From NCBI GenBank assembly GCA_964514385.1, contig CAZEQJ010000008.1, positions 62,001 to 126,000 on the forward strand: a stretch of DNA of 64,000 bases. The letters run 5' to 3'. The position numbers and the translations under genes were made by a program. Positions within the stretch are counted from its first letter, which is position 1; every line of letters begins with the position of its first letter. The DNA is from CAZEQJ01 sp964514385. Lineage in GTDB: Bacteria; Bacteroidota; Bacteroidia; Cytophagales; Cyclobacteriaceae. Below, one piece after another: positions 1-6,974 of the stretch. The notes under the pieces were generated by a model, which was not told the origin of the DNA, did not search any database, and saw only the letters and a program-made list of their open reading frames with translations.

Positions 1-773
1 AAAGGCAGATATGAAATAGCAATAGTAATTATCCATTGTGTTGAGGTCCTGCTCCAGGTAATTATTATCGCTGTTGAATAATTGCTCGCGGAGGTTAAAG
101 TTTACGGTCTGATTGGTCGACCGGAACAGCTGATAATTCGTGTTTTCCTGAATGTCAAACTAAACTGCAGAGAGGAATCAGATGTAACATAGAGGTCGTT
201 CATTACAGGCGTTGTAAGCTGATCAACTGTGACAAGTGTATCTGTGACGACGGGGCAGTTGTTGGCAGAGTTTACAATGATACCTTCATAGCTGACAAAA
301 TAGGTGCCTGGTCCACCCTGGATCTGACGTACCTGTGTTCCTGTATTGGGCAGGTTGAAGGTTGAGGTGCCGTCCGTAATGCTGACCTGATAAAAATCGT
401 AGAAATCATCTCCGGGAGTTAATGAGAGCTGATTACCGCTGCATAATGCAATATCCAATAATGGCATCACCGGTTCAAGTACCTCAACCTGAAGCGTATC
501 GGTACTGGGGGTGAGTCCGGTGACTACGATCACGATATTGTATACGCCGGGTTCAGTGTAAGTGTAACTGGTGTTTCCTGTACCGGTTTCATTAGGGTCT
601 TCACCGTAGAAGAAGGAAACATTGATAGAGCCGCTAATATCTGTCAGGTTGACCGTAAAAGGGGCACATCCCACTCTGTTGTCAGCAGTAAAATACCCAT
701 TGTTACTGAAGAAAGGCTGTGCCTTCATCAGCAAAGGAGTGGATAATAACAACATGAGCAGTATTTTTTTCAT
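1..773 (-). CDS. Secreted PKD-domain protein, frameshifted and cut by the left window edge
   Basis: The start is the ATG at 771-773 (MKKILLMLLLSTPLLMKAQ), a clear signal peptide. A TTG six bases upstream is less likely. A PKD-like fold follows (GCAPFTVNLTDISG, then YTYTEPGVYNIVIVV). The frame ends at a stop at 102-104 after a non-native-looking tail. A neighbouring frame continues sensibly from about position 159 to base 1 (FDIQENTNYQLFR, then QTVNFNLREQLF). One extra T in the T run near 157-162 would join them. Proteins of this type in Bacteroidota are usually exported and carry a T9SS sorting domain, but that end lies outside the window. The gene follows hisS by 8 bases. Function is unknown beyond probable cell-surface adhesion or structure. 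Confidence 0.7.
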
Positions 774-781
774 ACCCAATG

Positions 782-2149
782 TTAACGTGTCAGGTTGCCT
801 GATAATTTTTTAACTACCTCAATAATTTCCTCAATTTCAATTTCCTCCTGCATGCCGGACCTGAAATTTTTCAGGTTCACTTTGCCGGATGCCAGTTCCT
901 CTTCTCCCGGAAATATAACAAAAGGTATGTCTTTTTTATTGGCATAGTTAAGTTGTTTTTTAATTTTTATCTCTTCAGGATAAAATTCTGAACGTATACC
1001 TGATTCTCTCAGTCGATTCAGGATTGCCATCGAGGCATCCAGGCTGGTTTTACCAAAATTGAGGATCAATACATCAGCAGGATGTGCTATTACGTCATCA
1101 AAAAGGCCTGATTCCTCCATTACATCGTAAATCCTGTCGATGCCAAATGAAAATCCCACGCCTGACATGTTATTTAATCCAAACATTCCCGTCAAATCAT
1201 CATAGCGGCCACCTCCACCGATGCTGCCCATTTTCACTCCCAAAGGCTTCACTTCTATAATAGCCCCGGTGTAGTAGGTGAGGCCACGTGCCAGATGAGG
1301 GTCAAACCGCACTTTATGCGGAGGTTCCTGTAGCATTTCAAAATAGCTGAAGATTTCCCTTATCTCATAAATTCCCCTGCGGCCTTCCTCTTCTAGCTGC
1401 GCTTCCCAGTCATCAAGCCCGTCATTTTCAAACAGTCTTTTCAGTTTTGTAATACCATCTTCTGAAATACCTCTTTCGATAAGCTCGTTGTATACCCCTT
1501 CCTCGCCGATTTTATCCCATTTGTCAATAGCTGTGGCTAATTCAGTAAGCCGATCAGGTATATTCAGTACATTGGCCACGCCCTGTAGTATTTTGCGGGA
1601 GTTGATTAATATCTCATATTGTTGAATTCCCAGTTCACTGAACACCCGGGTTATCACAGAAAGATACTCCGCCTCACAGAATAGAGCATCGGTGCCTACT
1701 GTGTCCATGTCGCATTGTAAAAACTCACGATAGCGGCCTTTTTGAGGGCGGTCGGCTCGCCAAACCGGCTGTATCTGATACCGTTTGAAGGGAAATGTGA
1801 GTTCGTGATGATTAAGGGCCACATAGCGTGCAAATGGAACTGTCAGGTCATAACGAAGTCCCTTTTCAGATATTTTGGGCAAAAGAAAGCCACTTCCTTT
1901 CTGGTAGTCATCCGCGGTGGTCTTTTTAAGATAATCACCGCTGTTTATGATTTTATAAAGCAACTGATCCCCTTCATCGCCGTATTTTCCGGTCAGCACG
2001 CTTAGATTTTCCATTGCGGGCGTTTCAATCGGTTGAAAGCCATGCAACTCAAACTGTTTCCGGATTATGTCGAGGATATAAGCACGACGACGCATTTCCA
2101 TGACGCCGAAATCCCGCGTGCCTTTAGGTAATGAAGGTTTTTCTGCCAT
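782..2149 (-). CDS. hisS: Histidyl-tRNA synthetase
   Basis: This cytoplasmic class II aminoacyl-tRNA synthetase charges tRNA-His. Visible family motifs are motif 1 (TPAMENLSVLTGKYGDEG), motif 2 (YQIQPVWRADRPQKGRYREF), the histidine-specific RGLTYYTGA segment, and motif 3 (GVGFSFGIDRI). The C-terminal anticodon-binding domain begins near VLILNFGKTSLDAS. The length of about 455 residues is normal. I chose the ATG giving MAEKPSLPKGTRDF because family members begin this way; an in-frame ATG at 2161 would add four residues. The gene is probably co-transcribed with the PKD protein gene downstream. Confidence 0.97.
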   Translation of the reverse strand: MAEKPSLPKGTRDFGVMEMRRRAYILDIIRKQFELHGFQPIETPAMENLSVLTGKYGDEGDQLLYKIINSGDYLKKTTADDYQKGSGFLLPKISEKGLRYDLTVPFARYVALNHHELTFPFKRYQIQPVWRADRPQKGRYREFLQCDMDTVGTDALFCEAEYLSVITRVFSELGIQQYEILINSRKILQGVANVLNIPDRLTELATAIDKWDKIGEEGVYNELIERGISEDGITKLKRLFENDGLDDWEAQLEEEGRRGIYEIREIFSYFEMLQEPPHKVRFDPHLARGLTYYTGAIIEVKPLGVKMGSIGGGGRYDDLTGMFGLNNMSGVGFSFGIDRIYDVMEESGLFDDVIAHPADVLILNFGKTSLDASMAILNRLRESGIRSEFYPEEIKIKKQLNYANKKDIPFVIFPGEEELASGKVNLKNFRSGMQEEIEIEEIIEVVKKLSGNLTR

Positions 2150-2229
2150 AATTCTGACCATTAAGTTTCAAACCTAAGCAAGATTTTTTTAAAGCAGTAA
2201 CGTTACGATGTAATAATTAGCTCAATTCA

Positions 2230-2259
2230 TTGGTCTTACCTTATTAATGTCTATATTTG
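2230..2259 (+). promoter_or_regulatory. Bacteroidota-type promoter of the lysine-rich protein gene
   Basis: TTG at 2230-2232 and TATATTTG at 2252-2259 match the -33 (TTG) and -7 (TAnnTTTG) elements, separated by 19 bases. Transcription would start near 2266, fifteen bases before the ATG at 2281. The TTG inside the -7 box is an in-frame pseudo-start that should not be used for the gene. Confidence 0.75.
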
Positions 2260-2280
2260 CAGCCCGAAAATAAAAGAGAC

Positions 2281-2649
2281 ATGGCATCAACGCGTTTAAA
2301 GAGAAAGGCATTACGAAATAAACTAAAGGCTAAAAACCGCAGGGAATCAATCAAATCCCTCAACACAAAGCCCGTAATAAAGAATGTGGATGTTGAAGAA
2401 ATGAAGGCTTCATTCTCCAAGCCTGTCGCTAAAGCTGCTTCAAAAGCGGAAGAAGCGAAACCTAAAGCAAAAGCTGAGGTAGCAGAAAAGAAAGTTGCAG
2501 AAGTTCCTGCTACGGAGGAAAAAAAGGAAACAAAAAAGGTGACTCCTAAAAAAGCTGCTGCTGAAAAAACCGAGTCGGCTGAAGAAAAGAAACCTGCCGC
2601 AAAGAAGGCAGCGCCCAAGGCCAAAAAGGAAGATAAAAAAGAAGATTAA
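2281..2649 (+). CDS. Lysine/alanine-rich basic protein with histone H1-like tail
   Basis: The protein has 122 residues. A basic N-terminal segment (MASTRLKRKALRNKLKAKNR) leads to a short conserved-looking stretch (KSLNTKPVIKNVDVEEMKASF). The last 80 residues are almost only Lys, Ala, Glu, Pro and Val, with AAKKAAPKAKK-type runs as in bacterial histone H1-like proteins. This suggests nucleic-acid or ribosome association, which is inference. It is not ribosomal protein S20 or another r-protein I recognise. The ATG at 2281 was chosen because the upstream TTG lies inside the promoter. A strong own promoter and terminator make it a single-gene unit, likely well expressed. Confidence 0.8.
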   Translation: MASTRLKRKALRNKLKAKNRRESIKSLNTKPVIKNVDVEEMKASFSKPVAKAASKAEEAKPKAKAEVAEKKVAEVPATEEKKETKKVTPKKAAAEKTESAEEKKPAAKKAAPKAKKEDKKED

Positions 2650-2679
2650 GATTCTGACCTTCTCTCGATCATAAAAAAT

Positions 2680-2706
2680 AAAGCCGGCACCTTGTCGGCT
2701 TTCTTA
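2680..2706 (+). terminator. Intrinsic terminator
   Basis: AAAGCCG (2680-2686) pairs with CGGCTTT (2696-2702) around a 9-base loop, followed by a T-rich run. It ends the lysine-rich protein transcript, 30 bases after its stop codon. Confidence 0.75.
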
Positions 2707-2728
2707 TTTACATGAATTAATAATACAG

Positions 2729-4462
2729 ATGCACTTGCTCACCCTGTTATTCACCATACTATTTCTGCAGCAGCCAACACCTATTAATTTTGACAGTATC
2801 AGGAGTGAAATTGAGGTCGCTAAAAATTCGTATGACAGTATCAAGTCCTATCTTTTTCTTGGGGGTAAGTTTTTGACCCCTCAGGATGCTGACAGCATTT
2901 TTTACTATGCGGAAGTAGTGGACAACATTCAGGGGGATACTTTACTGGCAAAAGCATCTGGTGATTTTCTGAAAGGGCTTGGTTATTTGCGCCTTAGGCG
3001 CTGGGATGAGTCATTGCCCTATCTGCTCCGTAGCGCACGTGTCTTTAAGGAGCTGGAAGAGGGTAGATTTTATCGTAATGCCATAAGCTTTGCAGCCTCG
3101 GCCTATGATCGTATGGGAAGGCTTGATTCTGCCAAATATTTGCTTGAATTGCAACTCAGCGACCCTGATCTTGAAAAAGAAAGACTACCGGCTGTGTACA
3201 ATAATCTGGGTATTGTGTTGCGACGGCTTGGTAACTATAACGAGGCCATCAACGCATTTGAGGCCTGTATAGAGTCGGATTCACTAAGTCAGGCTTCGGT
3301 AGTTAACAGTTACATGAATATAGCGTCAATGCTCATGGAAATGAATTTGCCTGAAGACGCATTGAATACTTTACTACAGGTGCAGCAGCTACCCCAAAAT
3401 CCTTTATATGTAGCATACCATACCAATCTCGGCGAAACTTACATTGTGCTTGAAGAACTTAAAAAAGCAGATTCGGTACTGAACACCGGCATCCGGTTTG
3501 GCCGGCAAAATCCCCGTTATTTTATTCAGTTGGTAAAACCGCTCGAGCATAAGGCAGTGATAGCCATGAAGGAAAACCGCATGGAGGATGCGCTTTCGTA
3601 TCTGCAGGAGGCAAATCAGCGTTGTGGAGGCCAGTGCCCTCCTCATATGAAAATTTCGTTAGCCCGAACGCAAGCTGAGGTTGAATTGGCTGCCGGCAGA
3701 CCAGAGGTGGCGATCAATACCTTACGCTCAGTGATACCGCTGGGACGAGGTCCGGTCGAAAGGGCCCTGATATCTGTTTATCGCGAAATGGGAAATATTT
3801 TCGCTGATATCAACCAGCCGGATAGTTCAGCTCATTTTCTGCGTCTGAGTGACGCCCTGGAGGCGAAATACAAACCGGGAGAGCAGGAAAAACTGATCGC
3901 AGATGCACGTGCGAAGTATGAACTCGAAAAGTCAAACCGGGAGCTTAACGATACGCGGAGTCTGACACAATCCATTATGAAGTCACGCAACCTGCTGATA
4001 CTTCTTGCAGCAATATTGGTGATAGTGGCAGTAACGGTGATCTATCTATACCGGCAAAGTCAAAAGGATATGGCGCTGCGGGAAGATGAATTAGAGCGTC
4101 TGCAGCAGGAGCTCGAAAAGCAAAGAAATGCAACACAAGAGTCACGGAATATCATACTCAGGAGTAAAGCTGTCATTGAACTTGGTGAGCTTCTATATAT
4201 TAAGTCTGATGGCCATTACCTGGAGTTTTTTTTGAAGGGTAAGAGCAATCCCGAGATTGACAGGAATACCATTAAAAATATCAAGAAACAGCTTCCCGGT
4301 GACAAATTTATTCAGGTGCACAGAAGTTATATCGTAAACACCCATCATATTCGTGCAATTTACTCTACCAAAATCATGCTGGATAACGGGGAAGACATTC
4401 GCATTTCAAGAAGTTTCAAAGCCAATCTCATGGAGATTCTTGTAAATCCTACCGAATCGTAG
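2729..4462 (+). CDS. Membrane-anchored TPR protein with C-terminal LytTR DNA-binding domain
   Basis: The protein has 577 residues. A signal-like N-terminus (1-15) leads into tetratricopeptide repeats over roughly residues 70-380, for example LPAVYNNLGIVLRRLGNYNE. One transmembrane helix follows at about 421-443 (LLILLAAILVIVAVTVIYLY), then a charged coiled coil (444-475), then a LytTR domain (476-573, with FIQVHRSYIVN and IRISRSFK). The TPR part would be periplasmic and the LytTR part cytoplasmic. There is no receiver or kinase domain, so it looks like a one-component signal transducer. The small LuxR-type HTH gene downstream and the paired palindromes between them may be its targets. The architecture recurs in Bacteroidota; the ligand is unknown. 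Confidence 0.88.
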   Translation: MHLLTLLFTILFLQQPTPINFDSIRSEIEVAKNSYDSIKSYLFLGGKFLTPQDADSIFYYAEVVDNIQGDTLLAKASGDFLKGLGYLRLRRWDESLPYLLRSARVFKELEEGRFYRNAISFAASAYDRMGRLDSAKYLLELQLSDPDLEKERLPAVYNNLGIVLRRLGNYNEAINAFEACIESDSLSQASVVNSYMNIASMLMEMNLPEDALNTLLQVQQLPQNPLYVAYHTNLGETYIVLEELKKADSVLNTGIRFGRQNPRYFIQLVKPLEHKAVIAMKENRMEDALSYLQEANQRCGGQCPPHMKISLARTQAEVELAAGRPEVAINTLRSVIPLGRGPVERALISVYREMGNIFADINQPDSSAHFLRLSDALEAKYKPGEQEKLIADARAKYELEKSNRELNDTRSLTQSIMKSRNLLILLAAILVIVAVTVIYLYRQSQKDMALREDELERLQQELEKQRNATQESRNIILRSKAVIELGELLYIKSDGHYLEFFLKGKSNPEIDRNTIKNIKKQLPGDKFIQVHRSYIVNTHHIRAIYSTKIMLDNGEDIRISRSFKANLMEILVNPTES

Positions 4463-4506
4463 TACTGCAAATAGCTACACCAATTAAGGTACCTCTGATA
4501 AAGGGT

Positions 4507-4577
4507 GTCATTCGTGACAGTAAAGCGGTCATTCATGACAAAAACAGGCCCAGAGATCGTTTTTTCCTACATATTTG
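4507..4577 (+). promoter_or_regulatory. Paired palindromic operator and promoter of the small HTH gene
   Basis: GTCATTCGTGAC (4507-4518) and GTCATTCATGAC (4528-4539) are near-identical palindromes exactly 21 bases apart, two helical turns. CATATTTG (4570-4577) is a 7/8 match to the -7 box TAnnTTTG. The sites would then sit about 47 and 68 bases upstream of the transcription start, usual activator positions. LytTR regulators often bind two sites about 21 bases apart, and the gene just upstream encodes one. Confidence 0.55.
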
Positions 4578-4602
4578 AAGCTCACGATCAAATTATTGAA
4601 AT

Positions 4603-4830
4603 ATGTCACCCTTCACTATGAAACTAAAACGAGATGAGGTCATTGAGTCGCTCACCGACCGTGAACTGGAAGTACTCGAGGGCATCATTGCAGGTAAAAC
4701 GCGGGAACAAATATCGAATGAGTTATTTATATCAAAGCATACTTATGATGAGCACCGCAAACGTATTCGCGCCAAGCTCAGGATTCGCAATTTTGCAGAT
4801 TGGGTGATGGTCATACGGCTATTTCTGTGA
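4603..4830 (+). CDS. Stand-alone LuxR/GerE-type helix-turn-helix protein
   Basis: The protein has 75 residues, or 70 if the ATG at 4618 is used. Almost all of it is one GerE-type HTH: SLTDRELEVLEGIIAGKTRE, then QISNELFISKHTYDEHRKRI as recognition region, then RAKLRIRNFADWV. LuxR family proteins normally carry a receiver or ligand domain before this module, and none is present here. It should dimerise and bind DNA. The domain starts within the first ten residues, there is a plausible promoter upstream and a terminator downstream. I see no truncated upstream coding sequence, so it appears to be a genuine short gene rather than a fragment. Confidence 0.8.
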   Translation: MSPFTMKLKRDEVIESLTDRELEVLEGIIAGKTREQISNELFISKHTYDEHRKRIRAKLRIRNFADWVMVIRLFL

Positions 4831-4862
4831 CTTGTGTTTTTTTACTTTCCAACCCAACCTGT

Positions 4863-4900
4863 AGGTCCACTCGTCCTTTGATGGGTGGGCTTTTTTTTGA
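4863..4900 (+). terminator. Probable intrinsic terminator
   Basis: AGGTCCAC (4863-4870) can pair with GTGGGCTT (4885-4892), with two G-T wobbles, followed by T residues to 4898. It lies 33 bases after the small HTH gene. The rest of 4901-5002 holds no gene I can support, but 4955-5002 resembles the sequence before the repeat at 10738-10890. Confidence 0.55.
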
Positions 4901-5002
4901 AGTCATTGTTCTGGATAAGTATCTGATTTCTAAGGGGCAAAATTCACCCGGCCAATGTCGGGGAGGGTTTGATTTTATGTTTCTTTGGAGAACTGATTTC
5001 GA

Positions 5003-5120
5003 GATGCCTATTGCCTCAGGTAGTTAAAATCAAGTCAGGCATGACACTGGGGCGTTGTAGGGAAGGGCTTTGTTAACACCCCGAGTGTCATGCCTGAGGA
5101 GTGCAGCGACATCAGGCATC
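5003..5120. repeat. Palindromic dispersed repeat, copy 1
   Basis: Outer arms are GATGCCT (5003-5009) and AGGCATC (5114-5120). An inner near-perfect inverted repeat is formed by TCAGGCATGACACT with AGTGTCATGCCTGA. The right part (GAGGAGTGCAGCGACATC) recurs in copy 2 with one change. Copy 1 has about 18 more bases than copy 2 in its left arm, shared with the relative at 10738-10890. It stops two bases from the stop codon of the GIY-YIG gene. Confidence 0.85.
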
Positions 5121-5122
5121 AA

Positions 5123-5422
5123 TTATTCAAAGCCCTCAACATCATTAAAGAGGTCCTTCCAATCAGGGTTAAACTCATTTATCAGATCAATTTTATATTG
5201 CCTTTTCCATTTCTTCAACTGTTTCTCCCGTCTGATTCCTGTCATTAGATCTTCGTATATCTCGTAATAGACAAGATATTTACATTTATATCTGGCAGGC
5301 CAAATGGCTCCCTCTCCCATTTTATGCTGGTAGATGCGTGTGTAGAGTTGTGCTGTGAAACCAACATATAAAGACCTTCTAGATTTGTTAGTAATGATAT
5401 AAACATATCCAAGTTTATACAT
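5123..5422 (-). CDS. GIY-YIG superfamily nuclease
   Basis: The 99-residue single-domain protein shows GYVYIITNK (GIY part), SLYVGFT (YIG part), a conserved Arg-His segment (TRIYQHK), the catalytic Glu in REKQLKKW, and the usual terminal FNPDWKDL. I chose the ATG giving MYKLGYVYI because family members start here; the ATG at 5467 would add 15 unlike residues. Such UPF0213/YhbQ-like proteins are small, uncharacterised predicted endonucleases. The gene lies between two direct copies of a palindromic repeat. That suggests a link between nuclease and repeat, as for RAYT transposases and REP elements; the link is inference. Confidence 0.9.
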   Translation of the reverse strand: MYKLGYVYIITNKSRRSLYVGFTAQLYTRIYQHKMGEGAIWPARYKCKYLVYYEIYEDLMTGIRREKQLKKWKRQYKIDLINEFNPDWKDLFNDVEGFE

Positions 5423-5488
5423 GATAGAGTGGTTGTTTCCATTAAATTTAAAAATAAATGGAATCATTTAATCTAATTCCGGACTGAA

Positions 5489-5606
5489 TTCGTCTGAGAT
5501 GCCTGATCAAGTCAGGCATGACACTGGGGCGAGGTAGAGAATGTCGTCATTAACAACCCGAGTGTCATGCCTGAGGAGTGTAGCGACATCAGGCATCTTA
5601 GACGAA
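5489..5606. repeat. Palindromic dispersed repeat, copy 2
   Basis: TTCGTCTGAGATGCCTGA (5489-5506) and TCAGGCATCTTAGACGAA (5589-5606) form an 18-base inverted repeat with one mismatch. Inside lies the same TCAGGCATGACACT / AGTGTCATGCCTGA pair as in copy 1, in the same orientation. The whole could fold into a branched hairpin. It sits on the 5' side of the minus-strand GIY-YIG gene. Confidence 0.87.
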
Positions 5607-5617
5607 TATTTTATTAT

Positions 5618-5658
5618 GTCCCTTACTGCGCAAGCGTCTCGCTTGAGATAGTAAGGAC
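5618..5658. repeat. Second, unrelated hairpin repeat
   Basis: GTC-CTTACT arms (5618-5627 with one bulged C, against 5650-5658) enclose CAAGCG-TCT-CGCTTG (5631-5645). The CAAGCG/CGCTTG core differs from the neighbouring repeat family and resembles short REP-type palindromes found in many Bacteroidota genomes. It lies directly before the broken LytTR gene. Confidence 0.7.
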
Positions 5659-5667
5659 CGACGACCC

Positions 5668-5856
5668 TCAGCTTAAGACTGCTTGTAGTTCATCCTTTTT
5701 CAACCGGCTGATCGGTACGATGCCTCCATCACTCATTTCCAGGTAACCCCCATCTTTCTTAACATCTTTCTGATTATGTTGCAGGTTTACCAGGTGACTT
5801 TGGTGGGTCCGGAAAAAGGATTCACCCTGACAAAGCTTGATTTGATATACCTGCAA
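5668..5856 (-). pseudogene. Truncated LytTR-domain regulator, C-terminal remnant
   Basis: About 55 residues match the end of a LytTR domain: SFFRTHQSHLVNLQ, then KDGGYLEMSDGGIVPISRLK. The first half of the domain and any receiver are missing, and the sequence before the match looks non-coding. An almost identical 3' end (22 of 24 bases) recurs at 10673-10696 in the same orientation. The region therefore seems to have been broken or duplicated when the intervening segment arrived. Confidence 0.8.
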
Positions 5857-5906
5857 TTATTATTCCTTTACTGACAGGCTAAAAGTGGTTGCTGAGATCA
5901 ACTACA

Positions 5907-5922
5907 TATGATATTTATCATA
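5907..5922. promoter_or_regulatory. Inverted repeat before the small secreted protein operon
   Basis: TATGATA-TT-TATCATA is a perfect 7-2-7 palindrome, 55 bases before the next start codon. It is a possible operator. I see no full match to the TAnnTTTG box between it and the gene. Confidence 0.3.
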
Positions 5923-5976
5923 AAATTTTGATATCTTAATTAATGTCCTTAAGTTGATTAACTAACATTTTTTAAT

Positions 5977-6381
5977 ATGCGACCAACCATAACATTGTTT
6001 TTCATTTTTTGTACTTCGTTTATTATCCAGGCAAAGGCTCAGCAAGACACTTCGCAGGTTTACAGCAAAGAGTACTTCATAAAAGTGTTTGCCCAAAAAG
6101 TAAAAGCCGACCTGGAACTGACCAATGAACAGGTTACCATGTTAAGACCACTAGTCCAGAAAAGGTATAATTACTACGCAGGTAATATTAACAGAAGTGA
6201 TATTACACAGGAGCAAATAGATCGATATAAGGAAAAGGAAATTGCCATCATTAAAGAGGTGCTTACCGAAGAGCAACTCCGGACACTTAAACTGATCAGG
6301 CAGAACTTACGTGAACAAACACAAGAATACCGTGAAAACGGCGGCATTGTTGATTGGATAGATTTACTGTTTGAGTTATGA
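5977..6381 (+). CDS. Small secreted alpha-helical protein
   Basis: The protein has 134 residues. A signal peptide (1-21, ending AKAQ) is followed by a mostly helical charged body. Segments such as ADLELTNEQVTMLRPLVQKR and EVLTEEQLRTLKLIRQ resemble the repeated L-T-x-x-Q pattern of periplasmic Spy/CpxP-like proteins, but I cannot assign it firmly. Its stop overlaps the start of the next gene (ATGA), so the two are probably translated together. The surrounding DNA is more AT-rich than the housekeeping genes. Confidence 0.7.
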   Translation: MRPTITLFFIFCTSFIIQAKAQQDTSQVYSKEYFIKVFAQKVKADLELTNEQVTMLRPLVQKRYNYYAGNINRSDITQEQIDRYKEKEIAIIKEVLTEEQLRTLKLIRQNLREQTQEYRENGGIVDWIDLLFEL

Positions 6382-6944
6382 GACCATTTTATATATCATT
6401 ATTTATTATTCTTGTTTGTTCTTGTGAATCAATTTTTGATGTTCCATTACCAGAGCCAACAAATACGGGAAACAACAATGTCGTAGCATCAGTGAATGGT
6501 GTTAACTGGACTACGAGTAGAGGAATTACTTCACGAAAAACCTTTCTTAACATTAATGATAAATATATTTTAGTTGTAGGTAGCGATGGAGAAATATATT
6601 TTAATCTGGCAATTATTACAGATAGCCTTTTGTCAAAATACACAAGTAACACAAACCTTTCCATATCGCTTGATTTTAATGATTTATTTTTGACAGAATG
6701 TGAAATTAACTTCTTTGACCCTGAAAAGTTTGGCTTTGAAGGTGACTATGTTCAGCATTCCATATTAGATGATACAAGCTTTCAATTAATTATAACCACA
6801 TTTTCTCCGTATCGAATACAAACTAGTTACCTCAACTATCTTACCACTGATATTTTTGCAGGAACTTTCGAAATGAATACGATATCCGATAATACCGGTG
6901 AAATAGCTGAATTTCGGCAGGGATTTTTTGACGTAACACCTTAA
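6378..6944 (+). CDS. Putative lipoprotein of unknown function
   Basis: The protein has 188 residues. The N-terminus MRPFYISLFIILVCSC reads as a lipoprotein signal with a Cys near residue 16, so the protein is probably anchored in a membrane. The rest is rich in Asn, Thr and aromatic residues and looks like a beta-sandwich. I recognise no domain. It overlaps the upstream gene by four bases and precedes the split hydrolase gene by 30 bases, which suggests a three-gene accessory operon. Confidence 0.65.
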   Translation: MRPFYISLFIILVCSCESIFDVPLPEPTNTGNNNVVASVNGVNWTTSRGITSRKTFLNINDKYILVVGSDGEIYFNLAIITDSLLSKYTSNTNLSISLDFNDLFLTECEINFFDPEKFGFEGDYVQHSILDDTSFQLIITTFSPYRIQTSYLNYLTTDIFAGTFEMNTISDNTGEIAEFRQGFFDVTP

Positions 6945-6974
6945 CTAATATTTTTTACTTAATAACCACTACTC

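Noticed and set aside
2244..2624. Long minus-strand frame opposite the lysine-rich protein
   Set aside because: It is a shadow of the Lys/Ala-rich codons, with an Ala/Ser/Phe-only product and no promoter; the plus-strand gene has promoter and terminator.
4800..5267. Small plus-strand frames between the HTH gene and the repeats
   Set aside because: They overlap a terminator, the palindromic repeat and the GIY-YIG gene, and show no recognisable protein sequence.
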